Source: Endomychus coccineus (Eukaryota; Arthropoda; Insecta; Coleoptera; Endomychidae). Taken from it: a DNA stretch of 64,000 nucleotides. The position numbers and the translations under genes were made by a program. Shown here in pieces: positions 22,201-33,334 of the stretch; position 1 is the first letter of the stretch, and every line of letters begins with the position of its first letter. The notes below the pieces were generated by a model. That model worked only from the letters and a program-made list of their open reading frames with translations. It did not search any database and was not told the DNA's origin. The stretch spans positions 253,781,736 through 253,845,735 of the forward strand of contig OY294067.1 in NCBI GenBank assembly GCA_958510875.1. The letters are read 5' to 3'.

Positions 22201-24052
22201 GCAAAAACAGACTTTCAAAAGAATCTTGGAAGGTCTGTGAGTTTGTCTGCTCTCACTGCTTCAGTTTTGATCAGATCCTATACACGAGTATGATGCTAAA
22301 GGGCAAGACATAGTCAGTGATTGCAGTCATATCTTAGTTATACCCAAAATCCTGTGACTACCCATGATATCCAGCGTTATATTTCATAGCATGTGGCATG
22401 ATAGTGGTCTATGTTGGGTACCTGGCTTTTGTCTTGACTTTTAAACAGTTCATCTCTTTGGATTTAGGTTCTCATATTCTGTAGAATCTTTAATGTTTCA
22501 TCCTTGAACAATAATTCAAAATTCGAAGATGGTACGGATGAAGCCTTCACCTTCTTCAAACCAAAAATATTCTAATATAGCATCATCTCTTTCAAGTATA
22601 TCATGTGAACGTCTTCCTTTCTCATCTACTTATATTACTTATTATTACCCGTTGTACCAGCATCCTGTTTAGAGAAATCAAATAATATTCACATTTGAAA
22701 TTTGACCTCTTATGTCACCAAAAACTTATTGCATTTCTGTGTATCTTTGATTGCAAAAATTATATTTCGGAAACAATGAGACATTTAGTTGCACTTGATA
22801 AATACCGACTATCAACATGAAAGTATTATGACATAGAACAATAATAATGAAATTATCTGATCACAGGAGTCTTTGATTCTAAAAAAAACTTTTTTCTGAT
22901 TTGACATATAAGTTTACTTAAATAATTTTTTATTTGTAAGCGTACAGTATTGATGAGATTACAATCATCCAAAAATATCCTCAATTTTTAATACTTATTT
23001 AGGTATAACTATTGACTATAATAATAACTAATAATAACATTGTGTATTTACGGTTAACTACAATAAATGAAATAAATCAGAGTCATGATCGAACTTAATC
23101 ATACCGATTTCAAAATTAACAAAAAACAAACTCTAGTGTATGTTACATGAATTTTGTTGGGTTGAATTGTTTTTTTTTTCAAAAGTATTTATACACTAGT
23201 AGAAGTAAGAGCTGAAACAAAAATTCAACAAGGGAAAATAATATATAATAACCTAATGCTGGACTGAAACTTATTAGGGTAATTTGAATGATTATTAGCA
23301 AGTTTTTTTGGGAACTTACCTGTGATAGGCACCATGGATAAATCTCTTACAATATCACTCTTATATGAATTAGGCGATAGAATTTCTAATTTATGTTGAA
23401 ACGTTGCACTGAGAAATGGAAAACTACTCTCATGGGCACTAAAGTGGTATAGGGAAACGTTTTCAACTACTAAGATATTTGTATTCAACAATCTGTTATA
23501 CTTTTCCAAAGCACACCATCTAGCAGGAGAATAAGGGGCGTGTACTCCTATTTGTGAATATAAAATCAAATGTTGAAGGTCTGATAGAAATAAAGGTATC
23601 CTATTTTCTGGTTCTACTTTAATGTGGGCATTGTCACCTATTTCACGTAACCGAAAATTCGGGTGTTGTCTCATTTTCCTAGTTGTTTCCCTGAGTCTCT
23701 TTTTTAATTCTGTATATTCCGGTCCAGTCAACTTAACTTTTCCAGTAGGACCAACTTCACCAATTAATTGGGGTTGTTCAATTTCAATGCTAAAAATCAC
23801 TTATGTTATTCTAAAAATTAATTTCTAGATTACAATCGAAACTCACTTTGAAATTACTTCAGTTCTTAATCGTTTAGGTTTAGGTTCTGACTCTGAAGTA
23901 ATAGAATCTGTTGTTCTGGATTCTAGTTTAGACATTTGCATGCTTTTAATTGCTCGATCATATTCATTCAATTTTGAGATTTCCAACAATGCAGCCATTT
24001 TCTTTTTCTTTTTTTCAATACGAAGAGTACTTTTCGATGAAGTGGTTTTCAT
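16252..24052 (-). CDS. Rexo5: RNA exonuclease 5 (Rexo5/NEF-sp type, DEDDh family)
   Basis: Exons complement(join(16252..16885, 20808..21420, 23320..23789, 23847..24052)); all borders are GT/AG and the frame is kept at each, giving 640 residues. The family trims 3' ends of snoRNA, 5S and 28S rRNA in Drosophila. Exon 1 is a basic N-terminus (MKTTSSKSTLRIEKKKKKM..). Exon 2 holds the conserved N-terminal region (LILYSQIGVHAPYSPARW). Exon 3 holds ExoI (FGIDCEMC) and ExoII (VGQSLSNDLHALKMMHP). Exon 4 holds ExoIII (GHCSTED), completing DEDDh, then the C-terminal region (NEIRTYPELGSRNYATSML; CIVLFGGQQ). The start at 24052 is the first Met of the frame (AAAATTATG). Introns 3 (3.9 kb) and 2 (1.9 kb) are large; intron 3 holds LINE and PLE debris with hammerhead ribozymes. 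REXO1-type exonucleases are a less likely alternative. Confidence 0.93.
17030..17870 (-). pseudogene. LINE (jockey/CR1-like) RT C-terminal remnant in Rexo5 intron 3
   Basis: The minus strand gives QQLLMIYKAQIRPVGEYCSH (17621-17394), then LEHRRKVGHLSLFYRYFQGR, SSEISSFIPP and SFGTVYLVRSFFD (17397-17032). This is the typical tail after the RT domain of arthropod jockey-like elements. At least one frameshift separates the two halves. It lies in the sense orientation relative to Rexo5 but inside an intron. Confidence 0.8.
18135..18176 (-). ncRNA. type I hammerhead ribozyme, complete core, sense to Rexo5 intron 3
   Basis: Read on the minus strand: GTCTT, CTGATGA, stem II GGTC-GTGA-GACC, GAAAC, loop GTAC, GTA, AAGAC. 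All fifteen conserved core positions are present. Stem I pairs GTCTT with AAGAC perfectly. Stem III is AC/GT with a four-base loop, the minimal form known in Penelope-like elements. Predicted cleavage follows the A of GTA. Being in the transcribed orientation of Rexo5, it could cut the excised or nascent intron; that is inference. Confidence 0.85.
18356..18397 (+). ncRNA. type I hammerhead ribozyme, complete core, antisense copy
   Basis: This is the exact mirror of the minus-strand ribozyme: GTCTT (18356-18360), CTGATGA (18361-18367), stem II with GTGA loop, GAAAC, GTAC, GTA (ending 18392), AAGAC (18393-18397). Predicted cleavage is between 18392 and 18393. It is antisense to Rexo5. Confidence 0.85.
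18740..20290 (+). pseudogene. Penelope-like element family 2, degraded copy lacking the RT core
   Basis: 18740-18965 is an inverted pLTR. The plus strand then codes an N-terminal PLE-like segment (DEVQHTLSLGPKFALPDNKK, 19232-19444). The RT palm is missing. A C-terminal stretch follows with frameshifts: IPETSEKIKKCLKKYDI, then LNCLDCDETYSG (decayed GIY-YIG), then FAKHCFDYNHQFDYNNVNIL to a stop at 20139. The 3' part of the pLTR is at 20195-20290. It lies in Rexo5 intron 3, antisense to the gene. Confidence 0.75.
18792..18833 (-). ncRNA. decayed hammerhead ribozyme (CGGATGA)
   Basis: Same layout as the perfect copies, with stem I GTCTT/AAGAC intact. The core CTGATGA has become CGGATGA and GAAAC has become GAAAT, so it is predicted inactive. 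Confidence 0.65.
20291..20743. other. Rexo5 intron 3 remainder, nothing recognised
   Basis: AT-rich intron sequence between the PLE debris and exon 3. Confidence 0.4.
21421..23319. other. Rexo5 intron 2, no recognisable element
   Basis: AT-rich intron of 1.9 kb with no coding frame of any known family and no clear inverted termini. Confidence 0.45.
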
Positions 24053-24489
24053 AATTTTGTGAATATTTCCACGACTTACTTAACAACTAAAATACAATCA
24101 TTAAAATAGTATTTACCTCATTTTGATAGTACATTCAAGTACATACCGGAATTTTATTAATCTTAGTGTATTATTTTAGAATTTGACACATTAGTTATAA
24201 TTTATTGCAAATCATACAATTATTTATAGTCAAAAATTACATTGTTTTAACAAAAACCAATTTTCTCTAGTAACCAATCAAAATTTATCAGGTACTTATA
24301 CCTTACCTTACGCATTTGTATTATTATGATAATAAAATTTATGAAATATTGATGGAAGTTTTTCGGGAAATAAATAAAACTTATATATTTTCTTAAAATT
24401 CAACAAAAACCCATAACGCACATGCTAAACAATTGACAACTGACAGCTTTAGTCATTGAACAATTTCTGACCCATGGAACAAAATGATG
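24053..24489. other. Rexo5 5' flank
   Basis: Presumed promoter side of Rexo5. No TATA box or other convincing core element was found. AT-rich. Confidence 0.35.
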
Positions 24490-24799
24490 TCAAAAATGAC
24501 ATTGAGCACAAAATCAGAAAACGGTTTCTATCCGGAATCGCAAGCATCCACCATTTTTGCATTTCCGCATCTTTCGGCACTTTTTTACCCCGTTTTGCAT
24601 TTCGGCATAATGCACGATTTCGTAATTTGTTTCTAAAAACGCACGTATTCCTTGTGTTTACAAGTCAAGAATGACAGTTGTCAGAGAATTTCGACTATTG
24701 CACCACCCTTTTTGGTACTACGCGGCAGTCGACGCTTAGCGGACCCACTTCTCACATAGGAAACAGCCTCGAGTCCCCAGACCTGTATGTACGACCGTG
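24490..24799 (-). mobile_element. P-like element fragment with THAP relic (minus)
   Basis: The reverse complement of the THAP exon region (compare 11253-11438) with many differences, followed by the subterminal CAGACCTGTATGTACGACC and ending ..ACCGTG at 24799. The left end is missing. Confidence 0.7.
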
Positions 24800-24856
24800 G
24801 AAATGACTAATGTCAATGTCTATGGTACACTATTATAGAGAGCGGTAAGTCGATAT

Positions 24857-25388
24857 CACGGTCGTATATACAGACTGGGAACTCTATGTTTGATTTGAGT
24901 CTCTTACATGTCGCCAAACTCGTAGTCCCTCGCTCAGCCACCAGCTGGCACATTGATCGAAATATGTTGTCAGGATTAGGCGCCATATCGTTCAAACACG
25001 GTCGTATACATAGTCAAAGTATACCAGGTCTGCCGGAGCCTCCCTTCCATCATTTCTCGCGCTGGGTGACGTCACCCAGCTCCTCCAATCACAGCCTTGC
25101 TCTCATCAGCTCGTCGCCGGCACGTAACAACATCATATTATATCGTCGTCTATGACATTAATGACATCAAATAAACGAAATAAGCGACCAATCAGATTGC
25201 ATTAAAATTTTAAAAAGTGTAGAAGGGAGGCTCCGGCAGACCTGGTATACTATGGTCGTATACGTGCAAGAGAACATCCCTCGACTCATGCGCCACCCTT
25301 TTGGTATTACGCAACAGATGACGCTTAGCGAACTCACTTCTCACATAGGAAACAGCCTCGAGTTTCCAAACCTGTATATACGACCGTG
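24857..25388. mobile_element. non-autonomous P-like element with 8-bp TSD GTCGATAT
   Basis: Ends CACGGTCGTATATACAGACT and, reversed from the right, CACGGTCGTATATACAGGTT. It is flanked on both sides by GTCGATAT (24849-24856, 25389-25396), an exact 8-bp duplication. A 244-bp MITE interrupts it at 25010-25253. The THAP exon is absent from this copy. Confidence 0.88.
25010..25253. mobile_element. 244-bp MITE nested in the P-like element
   Basis: Inverted ends include TATACCAGGTCTGCCGGAGC (left) and GCTCCGGCAGACCTGGTATA (right). The sequence GGTCGTATAC occurs directly outside both ends (25000-25009, 25254-25263), a possible 9-10-bp duplication as made by Mutator-like transposases. No coding frame. 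Confidence 0.75.
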
Positions 25389-25746
25389 GTCGATATATGT
25401 CGGCAATGATGAACAAGAGCCCAGGCTCTTGACGGATTGGAAATCGATAGCTCGCGAACGAACTGGTAAAATAATCTATTGTTATACGATTTTTTTCCTA
25501 TCCCTAAAACACTTTCTAGCACTTGTTACTGTATTAGAGAAGCGGGAGTCTTAACTTTGCCAAATTTCAGGTATTTGAAAAGAATAATCGGTGATCGTAA
25601 ATGTCATACGGAATTATAAAGTCACAAATTGATTATCTTCCTAAAAAGTTTTAGCATTTAGCGTACAGACAAAATTATTTCTTATCTTATTTGAGGATAG
25701 GGCTACTGGTGAGAGCCAACGAGTTTGTGATGGAGTACCTCCTGGG

Positions 25747-26337
25747 CACGGTCGTACATACAGGTCTGGGAACTCTATTGTTTGACATGAGTCTCTTACA
25801 TGCCGCCAAACTCGTAATCCCTCGCTCAGCCACCAGCTGGCGCTTGGATCGAAGTAACAATCACACCATTAAGTGAAATAATTTTTCTCGTAACGCAATA
25901 TTTACTATTCTGATTTGAGAGAGGAATAGAACTGTTACTCTTGTCAAAATGTGTTACTTACCTCAAAAATAACTTCCCCTTTTTCGCACACATAAAAGAC
26001 CTCGTTAAAACGATTTCTTTCCGGAATCGCCAGCATCCACTTTTTTCGCATTTCAGGATCTTCCGGCACTTTGAAAACAGAAGTTTTTTGCTTCACACTT
26101 TTGTACCCCGTTTTTCATCTCGGCTCAATGCACGGTTTCGTAATTTTTTTCTAAAAACGCCGGTATTCCTTGTGTTTACAAGTCAAAATGTTGCCAGAGA
26201 ACACGGTCATATAAGTGTCAGGATCATTCTTCGACTACTGCGCCATCCGTTGGTACTACGCGGAAGTTGACGCTTAGTGGACTCACTTCTCACATAGGAA
26301 ACATCCTCGAGTTCCCAGACCTGTATGTACAACCGTG
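25747..26337. mobile_element. non-autonomous P-like element with THAP relic and 8-bp TSD CTCCTGGG
   Basis: 591 bp. Ends CACGGTCGTACATACAGGTC and, reversed from the right, CACGGTTGTACATACAGGTC. CTCCTGGG flanks both sides exactly (25739-25746, 26338-26345). The minus strand of 25960-26190 matches the THAP exon and its splice donor, but the start codon is lost. An 8-bp duplication, CA-starting ends and a THAP first exon together indicate the P superfamily. Confidence 0.9.
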
Positions 26338-26345
26338 CTCCTGGG

Positions 26346-26962
26346 TAACTAGGAAACCTTCACTTAATACTTTAACTATTGCATTATAAACTCAGGGCCT
26401 GTGTTAACCATGTCACCGATTTTTTCCAGACAAAAGTATTACTAGGTTGAACGTTTTGTACTTGAAAATATACATATAAATGCCATACATATAAACTAAT
26501 TTGATGAAATTTCAAATGTTATTCAAAGACAAAAAAAAATTTGAATACAATGCGCTACGATTGTTCCAAGTTTTAGTATTGACAGCAATTTGAAGATTTA
26601 ATTTTTAGCAAAAGATAATATTATACATTCATCTGCTGAATTAATATGACTTGTAGTTACCGGCAGGCTTTTGTTGGAAGTATTCTCAATTTGTTTCTAT
26701 TATCAGTCATATGTGAATTCATTAAATTCAATTTCCTGGCGTTTATTGTTTTAGTAGTAAGGAGGTTTAACTTTAACAAATTCCAGGTATTTTAAATGTC
26801 TTACGGTAATTGAAAAGTCACAAATATTTATTATTGTTATTTTTAATGTTATTCAAAGTCGAATTTCATTAGAAATTAGAATACAACGCGGTTCGAGCAG
26901 TAGAGTCGGCCCTAGTTGATGACGTCACAAATTCTAGGTGATTGCCTAGCCACAGCGAAATA
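26346..26962. other. no gene seen
   Basis: AT-rich sequence between the P-like element and the next MITE. Confidence 0.35.
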
Positions 26963-26970
26963 TTCTTATG

Positions 26971-27241
26971 CAAAGAGTTCTATATATAGAGTAGACAACT
27001 AAGCCTTTCACTGGTATTGTAACGGACATTCTGTGCTTCTCGCACATGTACTGCGGTCTCACTCGCACGATGTGCGCGCGTTATACTTATTCTTGTATTC
27101 TTATACTTTTTGTGATAGAAGGGGAGACCTTGCGAGTGAGAGCACACTAACATGTGCGAGAAGGACAGAATGTCCGACTAGTTACTAGCGCTTTCCTATG
27201 TTTAAAACATTACTTGTCTACTCTATATATAGAACTCTTTG
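26971..27241. mobile_element. 271-bp palindromic MITE, CAAAGAGTTCTATA family
   Basis: Ends CAAAGAGTTCTATATATAGA (left) and the exact inverse on the right. The interior is also palindromic (GGACATTCTGT .. ACAGAATGTCC; TCTCGCACATGT .. ACATGTGCGAGA). Flanking octamers TTCTTATG / CTCTTATC agree at six of eight positions. Confidence 0.8.
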
Positions 27242-27499
27242 CTCTTATCATCATATTGAGTCAAGGAATGATTATTACAAATTAATTAATACTATTAACC
27301 ACTGAACAAAATTACTTTGGTATTCGGTGCTATTACTATAACCTAACACCTACCTAACTATTTAATACATTGTTATTTGTCAGTATCTACCAATAATGTT
27401 GGTGCTATATTATGACTTTTGAAAATAAAATTCATTGATCTTCGGAAATCTCAGTTAGTAATTCATATCACAGAAGTTTTAATTGAAACTATAATAAAA

Positions 27500-28144
27500 A
27501 TGATTAATGCTAACGATACATTCATGGTAAAATCATCCAATGATACTTTTATTCAGCGACAAAAGTCTGTTTTTGATCAGTTAACTGAAATAGAGAGGAA
27601 CAGACCAATTGAGAATGAACCTATGGAAATGGATATGAAACCTCCGCCCAGTAGAGAAATTTCTAAACGTTCCCAACGGTCAACCACCAAACATTTTAGG
27701 GGGAAAGAGAGCATTTTCAAAAAACCAGACGAGTCAGTTGCAACACATTTTTTGAAGAAGCTACCAGATTTCAAGAAGAATCCTCACAAATGGACAAAAT
27801 ACTCCTTAGATGATGTGAAAGATGAAGATATTTCAGACAAAGCAAATACGAAGGCTGCATTGTCCTTTTTAAATGATTTAAAAAATAGGACACGTGAATC
27901 CAGTCATATGGATGATCCTGAATGTGTTTCGAGAAAGATAACTTTCAAAAGACATTTGAAGATTAACAAAGAGGATGATCCAGAAATTGGCAAATCGTCT
28001 TTCACAAGCTCAAAAATGGTGATGCCGGAGTATATTGTTGGGCAGAAAACGAAAAAGGAAAGAAAAAATAAAAGTATAAAATCAAAAGGCTCTGAAAAGC
28101 AATTGAAATTGGATCATTTATTTGAAAATAATGAAGATGAGTAG
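27500..28144 (+). CDS. TSSC4: TSSC4 homologue (U5 snRNP assembly factor)
   Basis: TSSC4 helps assemble U5 and the U4/U6.U5 tri-snRNP with PRPF8 and SNRNP200 in the nucleus. The frame has no intron. Recognisable blocks are the N-terminal FIQRQKSVFDQL (the SxxIFD motif of the family), then the conserved core LPDFKKNPHKWTKYSLDDV followed by ALSFLNDL, as in human TSSC4 (..PERWTKYSLEDV..ALAFL). The C-terminus is Lys-rich (TKKERKNKSIK). An in-frame ATG exists at 27419, but the 27 residues it would add look unlike the family, so I prefer the Met at 27500 (214 residues). The protein is mostly low-complexity and polar, as expected for a disordered scaffold. It is divergent from Rexo5, with TE insertions between. 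Confidence 0.85.
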   Translation: MINANDTFMVKSSNDTFIQRQKSVFDQLTEIERNRPIENEPMEMDMKPPPSREISKRSQRSTTKHFRGKESIFKKPDESVATHFLKKLPDFKKNPHKWTKYSLDDVKDEDISDKANTKAALSFLNDLKNRTRESSHMDDPECVSRKITFKRHLKINKEDDPEIGKSSFTSSKMVMPEYIVGQKTKKERKNKSIKSKGSEKQLKLDHLFENNEDE

Positions 28145-29405
28145 CTTCTATTTCAAGTGATTTTATATACTAAAATGAACATTTTAACTAGTAGTTAATA
28201 TAATGAACTGTGGGAGAAATATATTTAGAATACATAATATTTTGAGCACTGATGAATGATAAATATCTCACAAATATTTTAATTCAATTAATATTGGACA
28301 CATCACACTAGCTTAAACAGGTGAACTAATGGATTTGGCTCACAATTTCTTTCTAGATGAAAACAATGTATTCAATAAACGTGCTTCATTACCTATTTCT
28401 TTCCACAAAAACATACTCCAGTTATTTGAATAAGTTGACAAATTATGTCATGAATTTACATTACCATGACTCTTTGATGGTCAAATTCTTTATTGATCAC
28501 ATAAATAAGATTCATAAACTTAAATTTGCCATCTTAGTCATATTCTGCTTTTTATATGTGGTATGTGGATGACAGCCACAAATAGATAAGTTAATCAAGC
28601 AATTTCTTTGAATTCCTTCAAGGATTGATTTTACTACAGGAAGAAATAATTATTTCTAACAACATTATCTTGATCCAACCATGTTAAACATCAATAATAA
28701 ATAGAACTTTTGCAATATTTTGAAAGCATAATATAAATTCTTATGGATATTTTATATTGATAACAAGTGAATTTGTTATGTATTTCAATATATTTTATAC
28801 ATCTTGGAGTAATTTTATTACCAGTCAGATGTAAAAATTTTGTTTGAGCCTGTTTTCCAAAATATTCATAAGGGACCTTCATTGAAATCTGTTTACAATA
28901 TTTGTATATACCAATATCTTTAAAATATCGTCCCATTTTATGGTCTAACTAAATGTGCTTAACCGTTTGTTAGTGTGGTAAAAAAAAATTCATAAATAGT
29001 GTGGAGGGTATGTCAAACCAAAATCTTTTTATCGCTTTATCTGGCAAAGAATGAATGTTTCATTAGCATTTCCATATCATACCTACATGTAGCTAATTTT
29101 AATAAAAACATGAGATATGCTCTTATAATTTATAATTATTTCTCCAATATGTTTAATCAGTGTTATTCTGTGTTTTTTCAAATCAAAGATATACTTACAA
29201 GGTAACATTGGTTTGGACAAATATCTAGGCAATTTAAAAGGGATGGAAATGCATAATTGACTAAGCAATTCATTAAATTCCCTTGTTTGTATTACTATCT
29301 CTGAATAGTATTTAAACAGGCACATTTTGATTTCTAATTTAGTTGTTTACTGATGATGGCTACTTGGTAGCTGAAACCTCCTCAGTACTTTAAAAGTGTT
29401 AGAGT
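28145..29405. other. TSSC4 downstream region, no gene seen
   Basis: AT-rich; only short chance frames on both strands. Confidence 0.4.
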
Positions 29406-29413
29406 GTATCCAC

Positions 29414-29672
29414 CAAAGAGTTCTATACTAGAGGAGACAAGCTATACCTTTCTCATTCAAACGGGCGATATTACTTGGGATATCCCTACTCCTCTTTTTT
29501 CAACGCGCGCAATGAATATTAACGAACGGTTAAGTTGTCGCAAAGGACTGGGAGAGTCGCGGGCAGTTGCTGAACATACCGTACAGTAAAAGTGAAATTT
29601 AGAGGAGTGGGGATAGCCCGTGAAAATATCGGGTGAAAGGCGCTCTTGTCTCCTCTAGTATAGAATTCTTTG
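29414..29672. mobile_element. 259-bp MITE with perfect 8-bp TSD GTATCCAC, CAAAGAGTTCTATA family
   Basis: Ends CAAAGAGTTCTATACTAGAG and, reversed, CAAAGAATTCTATACTAGAG. GTATCCAC is present at 29406-29413 and 29673-29680. The interior has further inverted blocks (GATATCCCTACTCCTC / GAGGAGTGGGGATAG). Confidence 0.88.
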
Positions 29673-29860
29673 GTATCCACAGTGGAAACTAATAGTTTAT
29701 TAAAAAGTATAGCAATAGTACAATTTTCCACAGCATGGACATGGGTGGAGTATTCATGAGAATTCAGGAAGGGGGGGGGGCAGACTTGAGAATCAAAATC
29801 ACCTTTATTTCGGGGAGCGCAAGAACAGTTCTTTTCTAATGTATCACAGTAAATTCGTTA

Positions 29861-30124
29861 CATAGCGATCATATAGTATAGAGGAGTAAAGCCCCGCCTT
29901 AACGCGAGAAGGTTTCAAAAACTTATCCGATCCTCACTCCGCGGACATTATAAGACTAGTTACACGCGAGCATCTAAGCGCGCGGTTGTAGGAGAGTAAG
30001 GGGAACGAGTTAAAATACCGCAGAGTGGGGTACGGATAACTCATCACGTAAGATCGAACATGGTAAGCAACGAATACAAAGGCTTTGTAGGGACTTTACC
30101 CCTCAATACTATATGATCTCTATG
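29861..30124. mobile_element. 264-bp MITE with perfect 8-bp TSD ATTCGTTA, CATAGAGATCA family
   Basis: Ends CATAGCGATCATATAGTATA and, reversed, CATAGAGATCATATAGTATT. ATTCGTTA flanks both ends (29853-29860, 30125-30132). It is a relative of 15096-15348 in inverted internal orientation. Confidence 0.87.
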
Positions 30125-30132
30125 ATTCGTTA

Positions 30133-31208
30133 TGTAATATAATATCGCATGTAATATAATATCGCTTCCAGTGGGACTAGTAGTTATTATTCCTCAAGCT
30201 TTTCCATGTTCGCCAATTAAGCTCACAATAAGTCCCCAAATATTGCGAAACAATCAAGACTTACTTTCCAGAGGCAAGTAGAATTTACCCTCCTCTGTTT
30301 TTTATTCTTGTGTATTGTCTATCAGGGCCGTATATGAGTAATGCGAGGTACTGGTTACAGGAAGTAGCAGAGCTATAGGAAATTTGGTAGCAAGAAGACA
30401 TTCTTCTTGGATGTTGGATGGTAGTTCCGTTCCATTTTCGATCGACTCTATGGATTGCACGTCACTCGCAACGACACCCTCTATCTACTAGTAACAAATA
30501 TTGAGGTGTACTCTTAGACTATTTAAATAAATAGTCTAAGGGTGTACTATTTTATACCTTCAATCTGAGCTATATGTAATTGAGATTAGAAATTTATTTG
30601 CAATTTATAAGGTGGCCTCGGCTCTCTTGCTTCTACCGATGAGCCGCCACTGATCGCTAAGTTATCGAATCCAGTTTGAAGCTTGTATGATGATGTTGTT
30701 CTGTGCTTGTATGATTGTCGAGCATAGAATATAGTACTTAAATATTGTAGAGGTACCTACACTACACAGAACCACTCAACAATTACTGATTTTGGGCAAA
30801 AGTTCAAGTCACTCTTCAGTGACTATCACTCATTGGCTCTGGTCATAGTTACAGAACAATTATAACGTCTGTGCTCTGGTGGTTTCTCACATAAAATATG
30901 AAATGCTAGGATACTACTAAGTAGTCATTTGTGTATTAAGGAAAAAAGTGTAAATTTGTTGCTCAAAGCGTGAAATTTACAACTCGAGCCGAAGTCGAGA
31001 GTTGCAGCCATGCTGAGTGTAACAAATTACTTTTTTCTACTATCGTGCAAAAAGTTATTACTTTGACACTATTTACAGTGCCAAAGTTTGATTTTACCAC
31101 TAGTACAAATATTACTTATTTTGTATACTGCTGATTACGAAATTAATCTACGATCAGCTTCCATAGAAAATTCTATTAACAAAAGTTTATTTATAGCTAT
31201 GTAGTAAG
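30133..31208. other. no gene seen; small perfect hairpin at 30513-30540
   Basis: Unremarkable sequence apart from CTTAGACTATTT / AAATAGTCTAAG around an AT centre at 30513-30540. Confidence 0.4.
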
Positions 31209-31465
31209 CACGGTCATACATACAGGTCTGGGAACTCTATGTTTGACATGAGTCTCTTACATGCCGCCAAACTCGTAGTCCCTCGCTCAGCCACCAGCTA
31301 GCGCTTGGATCGAAGTATGGCAACAATCACATTATTAAGTAAAATAATTTTTCTCGTAACGCAATAAGTATTCACTATTCTGATTTGAGAGAGGAATAGA
31401 ACTGTTACACTTGTCAAAATGTATTACTTACCTTAAAAATAACTTCCCCTTTTTCGTTATAGGTA
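31209..31465. mobile_element. truncated P-like element (one end only)
   Basis: Starts CACGGTCATACATACAGGTC and matches 25747-25995, including the splice-donor region (TTACTTACCTTAAAAATAAC). The other half is missing. Confidence 0.75.
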
Positions 31466-32411
31466 CATGCTCGCACACATACAAGTTACAACCTACATAT
31501 TGCCAAGGGTTTTAGACTTGCTGACAATATTTTGTTCAACTACAAAGGATGATTACCTTCAAATACAGTTTTCCGGAAGAAACGCGTAGGGGTTGGTGAA
31601 TATAATCTTTTAGTAGAACGAGGTTAGATCCAGCGGGTTTGAATCTAGATTATGCATAATTTCGGAATTTGACAGTGAAGGAAAATAATATCTGAATCTA
31701 AGTGAATGTACCTATAGGTGTAAATTCAAAAAATGCTAAAGATTAAGCCTTCGAAGTTTCAGACGACATATTCTCGGGAATTGTCCTCAACTGAAATTCA
31801 TACATAATATCTCTCAGATTATGAAGAAAAAATCTAAGACAGACGATGTAGAGTTGTACAGCTATTATCCCGAGCCTTGATCTCAATATAAATTCTTCAT
31901 AGGTAATTTAGTTAATAAATGATTCACAAAAAATTTAACTTTTTTGAACCTATTTTACCCATTTTTGTTAGTAAATACCTATTCTAACTCTTTTCAGAGA
32001 ACACTGGAGACATTAAGAATGTCGCAAAGTTGTTAAATCGTCTGTAAATAGTCTAGGCAAGAATCGATTAATCGACTAGATCATTTAATCAATGTAGCTG
32101 CGCTTCTAAGTTTTCCCGCCTTTTAATACGTCATTCAAGACGGCGGACTGAAAATTAAGATACTTTAATAAAATCTCCAACCCATATCCGTTCCAAAAAG
32201 GGGTTATGCATTTTTGTGCGATGAGTCATTTTCGTGATATAACAGGAAATATGCTGTATGAGGGAACTTTCTTGGAGCAACTGTTTGAGCTCTACAATTT
32301 TATTAACTCAAAATATTAAATTTCTCAATGACATATATTTTGCTTATGCGATTCTATTGATTCTCTTTGAGTGATAAAGCTCTCTTTATTTACCTATGCG
32401 AATCATTAGTA
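31466..32411. other. no gene seen
   Basis: AT-rich intergenic sequence without recognisable elements. Confidence 0.35.
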
Positions 32412-32419
32412 TCTACTAG

Positions 32420-32662
32420 CAGAGACGTATTTATAGCTGTTCAATGGGGGGTTGGGGTTAACCACCAATTTTCGCTTTGATCCTCTAGTTGAAGTGGGTT
32501 AACGCTTTTTACCTCTATATATTACCTATATGGTATCTGTTCGTGGGCGCCGTGTGGTAGTGTCTGATCTATTATAAAGCCGCAGAATGAAGATTATTGT
32601 TTATGCATGAGCGATTCGATGGGGGTTTTACCCCCCCCCCCCCCTCCTTATAAACGTCCCTG
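32420..32662. mobile_element. 243-bp hAT-type MITE
   Basis: Ends CAGAGACGTATTTATA and, reversed, CAGGGACGTTTATAAG, typical hAT termini. Flanks TCTACTAG / TCTACTTG match at seven of eight positions. A run of 14 C lies at 32631-32644 near the right end. Confidence 0.7.
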
Positions 32663-32670
32663 TCTACTTG

Positions 32671-33329
32671 TTATTTTAATCTCACATGAAGAACTTGTTA
32701 TATGTTCAATATTTTGTTGCTTAGTTATATGATATGTTCGACGAATTGTGATATACTTTATTTTTTGTGAAGATTAATTCGTCAGACATAATGGTCAATG
32801 TTGATGGTGGAATGGCATAATAATGATCATCAATCAGTGAAAAACGGGTGAAGTAATGTGAGAATCTTGTTGAAGGCATGATCTAAGGAATAACTATTGC
32901 GAAAAATAAGTATGAGAATATTAATCAGTGACTAACACGACTAATAAAACAATGGTTTAATGTTGCAAAACTAAAGGAAAGATACGCCATGATTTAATTT
33001 TATGGCACTATACGATGTAATAAAGTTTGGTGAAATAACATAGCGTACACAAACAAATTGGTGGAGAATTCAATGATATGGTATAGATCCTTTGTAGCTA
33101 GCCTGAAAGAATTCATTGAATCTTGCAAACATTACAATAATCTAAAACTAGGTGGTTCGAAAATCATGGGACAGTGACGTAGTTATGATAACGCATGAGC
33201 CATAGAGCATGTATATACCTTCGCCCAAAATATTGAATTGAGCTTAAAAGTTGTCCATCAAATCTTGATAGTGTCTGAAATAAAATATAATTTAGTTTAC
33301 CCTGACACCCCTTTTCTACTTTAATTCTA
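32671..33329. other. no gene seen
   Basis: AT-rich spacer with no recognised features. Confidence 0.35.
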
Positions 33330-33334
33330 ACTTG

